From Lewinellaceae bacterium (lineage in GTDB: Bacteria > Bacteroidota > Bacteroidia > Chitinophagales > Saprospiraceae): DNA of 17,686 nt. Position 1 is the first letter of the stretch, and every line of letters begins with the position of its first letter. The position numbers were made by a program, and so were the translations under genes. Positions 1 to 7,423 of this stretch are shown here, one piece after another. A model generated the notes under the pieces. The model was not told where the DNA came from. It did not search any database and saw only the letters and a program-made list of their open reading frames with translations. Location of the stretch: contig JADJSY010000013.1 of NCBI GenBank assembly GCA_016711435.1, positions 130,001 to 147,686 of the forward strand, read 5' to 3'.

Positions 1-1818
1 TTTGCGGCAGTTCACACAGCCGTGGCCTGTAAAGTCGACAAAAACGGGCTTGTTCAGGCGTTTGGCTTCTGCCAGCGCTTCATCGAAATCGTGGAAACAA
101 TCGAGTCCTTGCGGGCAGCCGGGGCCGTCGTGGTCTTTTTGCTGATCGTTGGCGTATTTATAACTGTAATGCACCGGCGGCGCCAGGCCGCTGAGCAGCG
201 ATAAGGACTGGTAATTGAACAGGCCCCAACCCACATAAGCCGCAAAAGCCAGGGAAGTCAGCCCGACGCCAAGCCGGACCAGACCGGGCCGGCCGCTGTT
301 TCCTTTCCAGGGCAACAAACCGAATTGATAAACGGCCAGCGCCAGCGCAATGAGGAACCACAGCGCCATGAATGTTTCAAAACGCAAGATGCCCCACTGC
401 TCCACCATGTCGGCCGTACTGAGGAACTTGAATGCCAGTGCCAGTTCGACCAGACCGAGGGTTATTTTCACATTATCCATCCAGCCGCCTGATTTCGGCA
501 GGGAATTGAGCCAGCCCGGAAACATGGCAAACAAGCCGAATGGCAGCGCCAGTCCCAAACCGAAGCCGAACATACCGATGGCGGGTTTCGTCGGGATAAA
601 TCCCAAAATAGATGCGCCTGCGTTGCTGCGCGCCGCTTCCACCAGCAAAGTACCTACAATGGGGCCGGTGCAGGAAAAGGACACCAGCACCAGCGTAAAT
701 GCCATAAAAAAGGTGCCGACGAGTCCACCCCGGTCGGCCATTTTATCACTTTTATTGACCCAGGAAGAGGGCAGCGTAATTTCATAAAAACCAAAAAACG
801 AAAACGCAAATACCACCAGCAGGGCAAATATGCCGAGGTTGAAGTATTTGTCGGTGCTCATGTCGTTCAGTGCGGTTGGTCCGAGCGCGGCAGTGACCGC
901 CGAACCCAGGGCTACAAAGATCAGCACGATGCTGGCTGCATAGATAAATGCGTTGCGCAGCCCCGTTTTGCGGTCCTTCGAACGTTTAACAAAAAAACTG
1001 ACCGTCATCGGGATCATCGGAAACACACAGGGTGTGAGCAGGGCAATCAATCCGCCGAGAAAACAAAACAGGAACAGGGAGACCAGGGTAGCGCCTTCGC
1101 TGCTGCCGTCAGTCACCTCTGCGTTGCAGTTGCCGACAAACTGTGCGGCGTTGATTTCGGGGCGTTTGGAATAAAAAAAGCCTTTAAAATTAGGGTCGTC
1201 GGGTGCAACAGTGCCTGCATCAGTTGTTGCTGCAACTTGTGTCGATGCATCGCCCGGCGTCGGTACCGCGCCGGTACCGGGCGTTGGGGCAGGTTCGGGC
1301 GCAGGCGGCGGAGCGGGCTCCGTTTTGCCGCCGGAAGCGTTGTTGCAGTTGGCTAATGCCGGGATTTTGAACGAAAAGTCAACGTCTTTGGGCGGCAGGC
1401 ACATTTCATCGTTGCAGACCATGAAGTTGATATAACCCGTAATAGGCTTGGAAGGATCGCTGATTTCTACCCGCTGGGTCAGAATGGCTTTGTGTTTGAA
1501 CTTGCTGAGTTTCATATCAAACACCGGATCGTGCACTGTGATTTTTTCACCGCCTTCTTTGGCTTTGCCCATCAGTTTGTACCCCGGCGCCGGACTGAAA
1601 GTCAGCAGGGTAGCAACCGGGCCGTCCTCACTTTCGAGAAATTGCGAGTACGTGTACCAGCCATCATCGATGGTGCCGGTGAAAATCAGGTCGGCCTGGC
1701 AATTGCCCGCATCCTTGACGGAAAAAGACCATTTCACCGGATTTTGGGCCGATATGTTAAAAGCCGGGAGCAAAAAGAGCACAAACGGCAGTAAAGTGTA
1801 AAATTTTGTACGCAACAT
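1..1818 (-). CDS. dsbD: Thiol:disulfide interchange protein DsbD, C-terminus cut by window edge
   Basis: Reading the minus strand from the ATG at 1818 gives 606 open codons running off the window start. DsbD carries electrons from cytoplasmic thioredoxin across the inner membrane to periplasmic thiol proteins. Seen: a signal peptide ending near residue 24 (NISAQ); an N-terminal DsbD-type domain to about residue 155 with a CNDEMCLPP motif; a Pro/Ala-rich linker at about 165-200; then a block of about eight hydrophobic segments. The two transmembrane cysteines expected for the family are visible: C264 in LTPCVFP and C383 in FSCTGP. A thioredoxin-like domain begins near residue 570, and its CVNC active site (C601, C604) lies at the very edge, so perhaps 90-100 residues are missing. 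No in-frame stop or frameshift is visible. The next plus-strand gene (rpmH) is divergent, with a heptad palindrome between them. Confidence 0.93.
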   Translation of the reverse strand, partial: MLRTKFYTLLPFVLFLLPAFNISAQNPVKWSFSVKDAGNCQADLIFTGTIDDGWYTYSQFLESEDGPVATLLTFSPAPGYKLMGKAKEGGEKITVHDPVFDMKLSKFKHKAILTQRVEISDPSKPITGYINFMVCNDEMCLPPKDVDFSFKIPALANCNNASGGKTEPAPPPAPEPAPTPGTGAVPTPGDASTQVAATTDAGTVAPDDPNFKGFFYSKRPEINAAQFVGNCNAEVTDGSSEGATLVSLFLFCFLGGLIALLTPCVFPMIPMTVSFFVKRSKDRKTGLRNAFIYAASIVLIFVALGSAVTAALGPTALNDMSTDKYFNLGIFALLVVFAFSFFGFYEITLPSSWVNKSDKMADRGGLVGTFFMAFTLVLVSFSCTGPIVGTLLVEAARSNAGASILGFIPTKPAIGMFGFGLGLALPFGLFAMFPGWLNSLPKSGGWMDNVKITLGLVELALAFKFLSTADMVEQWGILRFETFMALWFLIALALAVYQFGLLPWKGNSGRPGLVRLGVGLTSLAFAAYVGWGLFNYQSLSLLSGLAPPVHYSYKYANDQQKDHDGPGCPQGLDCFHDFDEALAEAKRLNKPVFVDFTGHGCVNCRK

Positions 1819-1907
1819 CAGTCAAAAAATTTAAGACTACAAAGGAACAGCGCTTTTACCGTTTGTGCGTTCATTTTCCGTGTTTTAAAACAACATTAAC
1901 CCTTGTA

Positions 1908-2008
1908 GTGAGTAGTGAGTGGTGAGTTGTGAGTGGTATGGCGTTAGAAGAACGAGCTCAATATTCTTCAAACGCTATGCCACTCACGCCTCACGATTCA
2001 CGCCTCAC
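1908..2008. repeat. Heptad-armed inverted repeat A (dsbD/rpmH divergent gap)
   Basis: The left arm (1908-1952) is four heptads GTGAGTA, GTGAGTG, GTGAGTT, GTGAGTG followed by a 17-bp core ending AGAAGAA. The right arm (1964-2008) is the complement in mirror order, with heptads that read GTGAGGC, GTGAATC, GTGAGGC, GTGAGTG on the other strand. Both arms are 45 nt and the loop is 11 nt. Differences fall mostly at heptad positions 6-7 and at three core positions. It lies in a divergent gap, so it is not an ordinary terminator. The rest of the 1819-2100 gap shows only AT-rich leader sequence and the rpmH promoter box. Confidence 0.85.
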
Positions 2009-2051
2009 GAAAAAATTATCAGCAGGGTTATTTAATTTCGGAAAACAAAAT

Positions 2052-2059
2052 TACCTTTG
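2052..2059 (+). promoter_or_regulatory. Candidate -7 promoter box for rpmH
   Basis: TACCTTTG matches the Bacteroidota -7 consensus TAnnTTTG exactly and lies about 40 bp before the rpmH ATG. A convincing -33 TTTG is not seen at the usual 19-21 bp distance. Confidence 0.5.
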
Positions 2060-2100
2060 CGCTCCATTTTTGAAACGCAGTACCTAATTATTGATAAGCG

Positions 2101-2256
2101 ATGAAACGTACATTCCAACCATCCCGCCGCGCCCGAAAGAATAAACACGGCTTTCGTGAGCGTATGGCTTCTAAGAATGGCCGCAAACTCCTCTCGCGCC
2201 GCCGCAAACAAGGCCGCTGGAAACTTTCGGTATCGGATGAAAAACGCCTGAAATAA
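2101..2256 (+). CDS. rpmH: 50S ribosomal protein L34
   Basis: This 51-residue, very basic protein begins MKRTFQPSRRARKNKHGF and contains RERMASKNGRKLLSRRRKQGR, the signature of L34, a small structural protein of the large ribosomal subunit. It has the usual length for a Bacteroidota L34 and ends at TAA 2254-2256. It is followed by rnpA, the conserved bacterial neighbour, but an intrinsic terminator separates the two here, so they may be transcribed partly independently. Confidence 0.97.
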   Translation: MKRTFQPSRRARKNKHGFRERMASKNGRKLLSRRRKQGRWKLSVSDEKRLK

Positions 2257-2306
2257 GCAGCGAGCGGTGTATCCACCGTATGCAGCCCTTTTTCTGATTA
2301 TTATTG

Positions 2307-2349
2307 TAAGACTTCCGGAGTTCGCGCAACTTCGGAAGTCTTATTTTTG
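2307..2349 (+). terminator. Intrinsic terminator after rpmH
   Basis: TAAGACTTCCG (2307-2317) pairs perfectly with CGGAAGTCTTA (2333-2343). A G-T wobble and a further AGTT/AACT stem continue inward to a CGCGC loop, and a T-rich run (TTTTTGT) follows. This is a classical rho-independent terminator, unlike the heptad palindromes elsewhere in the window. Confidence 0.85.
2342..2349 (+). promoter_or_regulatory. Candidate -7 promoter box for rnpA, inside the terminator T-run
   Basis: TATTTTTG matches TAnnTTTG exactly and lies 28-35 bp before the rnpA start codon. It overlaps the last stem bases and T-run of the rpmH terminator. No clear -33 box is seen, because that position falls in the hairpin. 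Confidence 0.35.
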
Positions 2350-2376
2350 TATTGTTGAGCACTCAATGCCACCTTT

Positions 2377-2739
2377 GTGAACGCTCCAATCCATACCTTC
2401 TCCCGATCCGAACGGCTGAAAAGCCGGACGCTGATCAGCCGCCTTTTTAAGGACAGCCATTCTTATGTGGCCTATCCGCTGCGGGTGGTCTGGCTGGAGC
2501 ACCCCGCTCCTGCTCATCCGGATAAACAGGTATCGACGGTCAAAGTCGTCATTTCCGTACCCAAACGTCATTTCAAAACCGCCGTGGCGCGCAACCGCCT
2601 CAAACGGCAGATCCGCGAAGCGTATCGCCTGCACAAACACCTGTTCTACGAAAAATTAGCCGGTCGCAACGACATGGCTTTTCTCAACTCTCAACTTTCA
2701 TTTGTTTCTTTGTACTACCAAAACATGGGTACATTATGA
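2377..2739 (+). CDS. rnpA: Ribonuclease P protein component
   Basis: RnpA is the protein cofactor of RNase P, which removes the 5' leader of tRNA precursors. The family signature RNRLKRQIREAYR is present at about residues 71-83, preceded by VISVPKRHFKTAVA, and the N-terminus has the typical FSRSERLKSR start. The start is GTG at 2377; the ATG at 2366 is out of frame and closes after four codons. At 120 residues it is slightly short: after the QLSFVSLYY strand, the expected ending resembling TGKE-LPY is replaced by QNMGTL. The stop (TGA 2737-2739) overlaps the ATG of the next gene in ATGA, suggesting translational coupling. Codons at 2683-2696 contain two tandem CTCAACT heptads like those of the intergenic repeats. 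Confidence 0.93.
   Translation: MNAPIHTFSRSERLKSRTLISRLFKDSHSYVAYPLRVVWLEHPAPAHPDKQVSTVKVVISVPKRHFKTAVARNRLKRQIREAYRLHKHLFYEKLAGRNDMAFLNSQLSFVSLYYQNMGTL
2683..2696 (+). repeat. Two CTCAACT heptads inside rnpA
   Basis: CTCAACT occurs twice in direct tandem within the coding sequence for the divergent RnpA C-terminus. Its complement AGTTGAG also occurs beside inverted repeat E (6733-6739). No partner arm is seen nearby, so this is a short and possibly chance occurrence. Confidence 0.45.
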
Positions 2740-3634
2740 ATGACAACGGCGGTTGCCTGTATGCCTTCGGACGGGGAAGTTTTTATGCGCTTCTCATCGT
2801 AATACTGCCGGGAATACTCGTTTTTCTTTATTACGACGACATCAAAGCGCGGGTAGACGGCATTTCGGGTCTGCCTGTTTTCCACGAGATGAAAAACGAG
2901 TTCAAAACGGGCGCCGACATAATCGGCGCAACTTTTGCACGTGAATTGCAGCAATTTTATGCCGATACCATCGAACAACGAACCCTCATATCCGCGCCGG
3001 GTAAAAAAGGCGTTTACTGGCATCGGGCAGCCATCGAACAGGAACTGAAACAAAAACTGTCGAGGGGCAGTCAGCCCAATGCCATCGCCTATCTCAATTA
3101 CCTCGAACAACACCGCGATATGGCGGTGCTGGAGATGCAACGCACCAAAATACCGGCCTCCATTACCCTCGCCCAGGGACTACTCGAAACAAATGCCGGA
3201 CGCAGCATATTAGCCACCAAAGGCAACAACCACTTCGGTATCAAATGCCGCAGCCGCACGGGCTTCCGCCGCGACGGTGTGATCGACGACAACGATTTCA
3301 ATTTTCATTCGCTCGCGATCGATTGTATGCAAATGAAAGACGACTATGTCTGGGATCGTTTCGAGGTGTACCGAACGGCCGGCGACAGTTACCGCCGCCA
3401 CAGCCTGCTGCTGCAGGACCGGCGCTACGGCTGGATGCTGCACCGGTACGAAGTAGGCGGCATCTATCGCATTTCTAAATCCATTTACGGACATTACGAA
3501 GTACCTTACTACGCTGCCTGGAGCGTCGGACTCAAGCAGTCGGGTTATGCCACTGCCCGCACGTATGCCGAAATACTTACACTCATTATTGAAACATATC
3601 AACTCTGGCGCATCGATTATGAGGCGGTTGTTTC

Positions 3635-3641
<7 letters not shown>
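2736..3641 (+). CDS. Membrane-anchored glucosaminidase (GH73/FlgJ-like peptidoglycan hydrolase)
   Basis: This 301-residue protein has one N-terminal membrane segment (about residues 14-33) and a periplasmic domain with the GH73 endo-beta-N-acetylglucosaminidase pattern: PASITLAQGLLETNAGRS around the probable catalytic E151, then NNHFGIKC at 164-171. Family knowledge says such enzymes cleave glycan strands of peptidoglycan. The conserved middle runs to about residue 270 (HSLLLQDRRYGWML and the YATARTYAE region), as in Bacteroidota FlgJ-type hydrolases. The gene overlaps rnpA by 4 bases, so it is probably co-transcribed and coupled. Its TGA stop (3639-3641) is itself part of the heptad repeat array that follows. 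Confidence 0.85.
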
Positions 3642-3765
<124 letters not shown>

Positions 3766-3808
3766 TTCCAAATTTCTTCTTTCACTATCTTCATATTTTA
3801 ATGCTCAC

Positions 3809-4624
3809 ATGAAAAATTTCTTCGAATTTTTTGGTTTCCTTTCCGCAGCAGGTATGTCTGCCGTATTGATTTTTCTTTTTATCGGTAAAAAAGAAGGTTT
3901 GAAAAACAGCGATAAAGACCTTCAGGTATCCGGTTACAACATTGCAGCCGATTCGGATATGCCGGCAGAGCCGCGCGCCATTGCCATGCGCCCTTCCAAA
4001 GGCAGCAAAACGAGTGTAAAAAAAGAAAGAGCGGTCCAGGAAACAGCATCGGAGCAGTCCGCCTCGGAAAAACTCAAATACCTCTATGACGATGCCGAAT
4101 TTATTGCCACGACATCCAAACAATGGAAATCGGCGGTGAAAGATGCTTCAGAGGAGTACAACATCAAACCACAGGTGTTGCTGGCGCACGTACTGGTGCA
4201 ATCGTACACCGGCTCCTATTCAAAAAGCCAGCTCCGGCGCGATGCCGTACAACACGCCGGGGAGCGGGTAAAACCGGTCTCCGCAGCAGTAAAAACGTAT
4301 CCGTTTGGATGGAGTATGCAAAAAGTAATGCAGCAGTACGACCTGCTGCGCTATTTCCCGGAAGAAATGCCGACCGCTTCGGCATCGGTGCGCATGACGC
4401 CGGAGAAAAAAACGAGCATTAAAGGAGAAACAAAAGCGGCTAAACCGGCAGCCAAATCAAGCGCTCCGCAGGTATCTGCCGTCGAAGACGGTTTCCGGGC
4501 AATGGTAGCCAAAGATAACGGATTTTCTTCCTGGGCAGGGCTGCAACGCCTCGCCGATCCCGACACCAAAACCGCTGCGCAAAAACGCGTGAAAACGTTG
4601 ATGATGGCGTCGAGAATTAAGTAG
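3809..4624 (+). CDS. Membrane-anchored protein with degenerate glucosaminidase-like helix region
   Basis: This 271-residue protein has one N-terminal membrane segment (about 8-26), then a polar low-complexity stretch (about 45-85) and a helical region at 95-150. That region aligns by eye with the previous gene's catalytic region: WKSAVKDASEEYNIKPQVLLAHVLVQSYTG against a MAVLEMQRTKIP-ITLAQGLLETNAG pattern. The probable catalytic Glu is Gln here (VQSYTG, about Q131), and the NNHFGIK motif is absent. A Lys/Ala-rich linker and a short conserved-looking C-terminal piece (FSSWAGLQRLADP) follow. It may be a non-catalytic wall-binding relative; a lytic-transglycosylase-like origin is an alternative. 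The function is not recognised. The TAG stop at 4622-4624 abuts repeat C. Confidence 0.7.
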   Translation: MKNFFEFFGFLSAAGMSAVLIFLFIGKKEGLKNSDKDLQVSGYNIAADSDMPAEPRAIAMRPSKGSKTSVKKERAVQETASEQSASEKLKYLYDDAEFIATTSKQWKSAVKDASEEYNIKPQVLLAHVLVQSYTGSYSKSQLRRDAVQHAGERVKPVSAAVKTYPFGWSMQKVMQQYDLLRYFPEEMPTASASVRMTPEKKTSIKGETKAAKPAAKSSAPQVSAVEDGFRAMVAKDNGFSSWAGLQRLADPDTKTAAQKRVKTLMMASRIK

Positions 4625-4826
4625 GTGTTTCGTTTGGTGTTTGGTGTTTGGGGTGCTTCGGGTTTGGCCATTCCCCCGACCCCTAAAGGGGAGTGCATCG
4701 CAATAGATTGACAATCAGATCTTTAAGGTAGAAATTATCCGTCTATTTCGATGTATTCCCCTTCAGGGGTCGGGGGAATGGCCAAACCCGAAGCACCCCA
4801 AACACTAAAAACCAAACACCAAACAC
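4625..4826. repeat. Heptad-armed inverted repeat C, 57-bp near-perfect core
   Basis: 4644-4700 and 4749-4805 are inverted copies of 57 bp that differ at only three positions. Outside them lie GTTTGGT-type heptads on the left (4631-4650) and the complementary ACCAAAC-type heptads on the right (4811-4825). The inner end holds CCCCTAAAGGGG on the left and its CCCCTTCAGGGG counterpart on the right, each a palindrome in itself. The loop is about 48 nt. The element fills the whole space between two convergent genes, starting at one stop codon and ending about 5 bases from the other, so it could end transcription in both directions. No T-run follows. Confidence 0.92.
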
Positions 4827-4830
4827 GAAC

Positions 4831-5310
4831 TCAAGGTTGCAGTTCTCCAATCCGTTGCATCAGCACCGGCTGGTCGCCGCGTGGGCTGTGGGTAACGTGG
4901 TACCACTGGTCTTCGCCGAAACGCGTCCAGGTAAACGGGTTTCTGCCCGGGCGCGTAGGCTCGAAGCGAACATCTTTTTCACCGATCCAGGTGACGACCC
5001 AGTCGCGGTTGTCGCCCAGGTAGTAACAGCCTGCGTGCCAGGTCAGCAGCATGGAAGTCGGCTCACCGGAAGTGCCGGTTTCAATAATTTCCAGCGCATA
5101 ATCAGGCGTGAACTGAAAATTTTGTTTGACGGGTCGCTCGGGCTGCGTGCTTTCCCAAACCCCCTTGATCCAGCGGAGTTTCTGGATATCGGCCTGGGTA
5201 TAGCGGACAATCGGTGCTGCTTCAAATGTAACATCAGCGGGCACTGAATCGGATATTTCGCGACAAGCGAAAGCAGAACATAAGAGCAGCGCGAGGACAA
5301 TTATTTTCAT
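4831..5310 (-). CDS. Small lipoprotein, possibly DUF6265-like
   Basis: The ATG at 5308-5310 gives a 159-residue protein with a lipoprotein-type signal MKIIVLALLLCSAFAC (probable lipidated C16). Further upstream codons in frame would run into repeat D and are not likely coding. The mature part has LRWIKGVWEST, a central WHAGCYYLGDNRDWVVTW stretch and the ending RFEPTRPGRNPFTWTRFGEDQWYHVTHS, a pattern reminiscent of the lipocalin-like DUF6265 domain. That assignment is by eye only. The function is unknown and the location is periplasmic or membrane-anchored. The TGA stop (4831-4833) is 5 bases from repeat C, and its start is 26 bases from repeat D. Confidence 0.75.
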   Translation of the reverse strand: MKIIVLALLLCSAFACREISDSVPADVTFEAAPIVRYTQADIQKLRWIKGVWESTQPERPVKQNFQFTPDYALEIIETGTSGEPTSMLLTWHAGCYYLGDNRDWVVTWIGEKDVRFEPTRPGRNPFTWTRFGEDQWYHVTHSPRGDQPVLMQRIGELQP

Positions 5311-5335
5311 GGCAACAGGTGTTTTCGTTTTACGT

Positions 5336-5448
5336 GCGTGTATGGTGTATGCTGTTTGGTGTTTGGGGCGCATTGCCTAAACTACTCACGGTTGCCAAAA
5401 GCAATGCGCCCCAAACACCAAACACCAAACACTATACACCATACACGC
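5336..5448. repeat. Heptad-armed inverted repeat D
   Basis: The left arm 5336-5376 (41 nt) and right arm 5401-5448 (48 nt) are inverted copies, made of GTATGGT and GTTTGGT heptads plus a GGGGCGCATTGC core. The 7-nt length difference is exactly one extra GTTTGGT unit in the right arm, and two further bases differ. The loop is 24 nt. It sits in a divergent gap. The rest of the gap to 5667 holds a GCCCGAAAGTGAACAG stretch with a partly complementary TTCATTTTCGGAC stretch (about 5532-5566, a possible small hairpin) and the promoter box at 5612. Confidence 0.92.
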
Positions 5449-5611
5449 CCTCAAGCCTTAGAACAATTTTTTTGCCAACCCCGCAAAATGCTCACTATCA
5501 ATACATTATGTTGTTTATTTAAAATAAAAAACGCCCGAAAGTGAACAGCCCTGTTCATTTTCGGACGTTGTAAAGTTTGCTCCATGTGCGTATAATCAGC
5601 AAAGGAAATCA

Positions 5612-5619
5612 TAGATTTG
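5612..5619 (+). promoter_or_regulatory. Candidate -7 promoter box for the oxidoreductase
   Basis: TAGATTTG matches TAnnTTTG. A transcript beginning about 7 bases downstream would leave the in-frame ATG at 5629 practically at the RNA 5' end, which favours the ATG at 5668 as the start. No good -33 box is seen. Confidence 0.45.
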
Positions 5620-5667
5620 TGTGCGTTAATGAACCGTCTGCAAAATAACTTAAACACCTCTTCCAGC

Positions 5668-6733
5668 ATGGATCGCAGAAACTTTATCAAAGCGGGCGCC
5701 ACCCTTACCGGTTCCCTGATTTTACCATTTCCTGCAAAGCCCGCACAGGATCCTGTCAAACTCGCCATTGTCGGTACCGGCTGGTGGGGAACAGATGTGC
5801 TGCTGAACACCGCCCTGACTTCGGGCCTGTTTGAAATCGTGGGCCTGTGCGACGTCAATTCCGTTTCCCTGCAACGCGCTGCGGCGGTAGTTACGGAAGC
5901 AGGCGGCAAAAAACCGAAACTGTTTGCCGATTACCGCGACATGTACCAGATGCCGGGCCTGCAGGCAGTGATGATCGCTACACCTACGCATTGGCACGCT
6001 TTACAATTTATAGATGCCTGCCAGGCCGGGCTGCACGTATTTCTGGAAAAACCGATCAGTTACGACATCCGGGAGGGACAAGCCATGCTGGAAGCGCATC
6101 GCAAGGCCGGAAACGTGGTAGTGGTCGATTTCCCCCGAACGATGCTGGGCACTAATGAAAAGATCAGTGATTTGATTCAGCGCGGTGATATCGGAAAGAT
6201 TTGGCAGGTACAGGCGAATATCCATAATCCCGAAGGCGGCGTGGTGGAAAAAGCGATCCCGGAAACCATCGACTTTGAGACGTTTTGCGGTCCCGCGCCG
6301 CGTGTAAAATTTATGTGTCACGAAAACGGGCAAAATCCCGCCTGGAGAAGTCAGTTCGACTTCAGCAGGGGCATGATGGTCGACTGGGGTATTCATTATA
6401 TCAACAACGTCAGGAAAGTGATGAACCTCGGTTTGCCGGACAACGTTTCCGCGATCGGCGGCATTGCCAGAAAACTGGGCCTGGAAAACCCAGATCACCT
6501 GGATGTCCGCTTCGATTTCTGGTATCCGGCAAAAATCCAATAAAGGCATTACGAATACGCTGGAAGATGCTTTTAAAACAACCTCCAGCATGATCTATGC
6601 GGATATGTCGTATCGTTTGAAATCGGGTTTGAACATCGATATCTCGAACATGGACATTACCAACCACGAGGAAGGCCGGAAGATGTTGAAAAGAGAATAC
6701 CGGGCGCCTTACCGACATCCCTATGCCGGTTGA
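5668..6733 (+). pseudogene. Tat-exported Gfo/Idh/MocA-family oxidoreductase, frameshifted and internally shortened
   Basis: From ATG 5668 the protein begins MDRRNFIKAG, a twin-arginine signal, followed by a Rossmann motif (IVGTGWWG, about 35-41) and the FLEKP motif (about 125-129) of Gfo/Idh/MocA NAD(P)-dependent oxidoreductases. An intact frame closes at TAA 6541-6543 after 291 residues, in the middle of the C-terminal sheet (VRFDFWYP). The typical family ending (SSMIYADMSYRLKSG, then EEGRKMLKREYRAPYRHPY) continues in the +1 frame to TGA 6731-6733. Besides the frameshift, roughly 60-80 residues usually present between these two parts (the WEHR/GTKG region) seem to be missing, so a deletion is likely. 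It may be a recent pseudogene or a sequence error. Repeat E starts 3 bases after the final stop. Confidence 0.8.
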
Positions 6734-6736
6734 GTT

Positions 6737-6839
6737 GAGGTGACATCTGCGAGGCACGAGCAGGTGTTATCTCAACTCAAGCAAAGTGCTATACCATCGT
6801 TCGAGATAACACCTGCTCGTGCCTCGCAGATGTCACCTC
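6737..6839. repeat. Perfect 37-bp inverted repeat E
   Basis: 6737-6773 and 6803-6839 are exact inverted copies of 37 bp with a 29-nt loop. Unlike the other elements the arms are not tandem heptads, but TGAGTTGAGG at the left edge and CTCAACTCAA at the start of the loop form a further complementary pair. It lies between converging genes, beginning 3 bases after the oxidoreductase stop and ending 38 bases before the stop of the nuclease-inhibitor-like gene. Confidence 0.95.
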
Positions 6840-6877
6840 TTCACTCAAAAGCACCCTTATGCGGACTGATCAAGACC

Positions 6878-7423
6878 TTAAGTTTCGATGACATGCGTTT
6901 TCAGCAAAACCCAGTCGCGCGGCGTAAAGCGGGTTTCGTTTGTGTCGGGGTCTTCCTCTATCTGAAGGTGTCGCCCTACGAGATAAATATCGGCGCGGGC
7001 GCCGTCCGGCTCGGCCAAATCAACCCGAAACCAGCGCTGTTGTACCAGGTTATCAAAAATCAAATTGCGCAAATTGCGCCAGTGCGGAACGAGTTCGCGG
7101 TAGCCGCTTTCCTGCACGTAATATTCATTGTTCTTAAAAGTGGTAATGACATCTGTGAAAGAGCGAAAAAATCGCTGCGTACCATTGCTCTCTAAACGAT
7201 TGGCCTCCGCCCACTCTATACTTGCCGCACTAAAATCCCCTTCGGTATCGTAAAACAATCGGTCGATATCCTGGGTAGAAATCGCTTCACCAATTTCCTC
7301 CACCGGCACCTGTAAAACTTCAATCGGCGCATCGGTTTCACTGGGGTAATACAATGGTTTGACAGCCGATTTAAAGGCCTCTAACAAAGCTTCCGGACTG
7401 TATGAAATGAGTTGTAATGGCAT
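6878..7423 (-). CDS. Nuclease A inhibitor (NuiA)-like protein
   Basis: The ATG at 7421-7423 gives a 181-residue soluble protein with no signal peptide (MPLQLISYSPEALLEAF). An upstream TTG at 7477 is in frame but sits in low-complexity AT-rich leader. The N-terminal LLEAFKSAVKPLYYPSETDAPIEVLQ and the C-terminal ADIYLVGRH...LLKTHVIET correspond in order to the conserved parts of cyanobacterial NuiA, an inhibitor of the sugar-nonspecific nuclease NucA (LL-SESEYPFEV and DVYVIG...STKVVET). NuiA itself is about 135 residues, so this protein has an insert of some 40 in the middle. No nuclease gene is visible in the window. The assignment rests on remembered family patterns and was not searched. Confidence 0.68.
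   Translation of the reverse strand: MPLQLISYSPEALLEAFKSAVKPLYYPSETDAPIEVLQVPVEEIGEAISTQDIDRLFYDTEGDFSAASIEWAEANRLESNGTQRFFRSFTDVITTFKNNEYYVQESGYRELVPHWRNLRNLIFDNLVQQRWFRVDLAEPDGARADIYLVGRHLQIEEDPDTNETRFTPRDWVLLKTHVIET

Noticed and set aside
350..787. Plus-strand open frames over 350-1801
   Set aside because: They are antisense to dsbD, whose whole length reads cleanly with signal peptide, membrane segments and CXXC.
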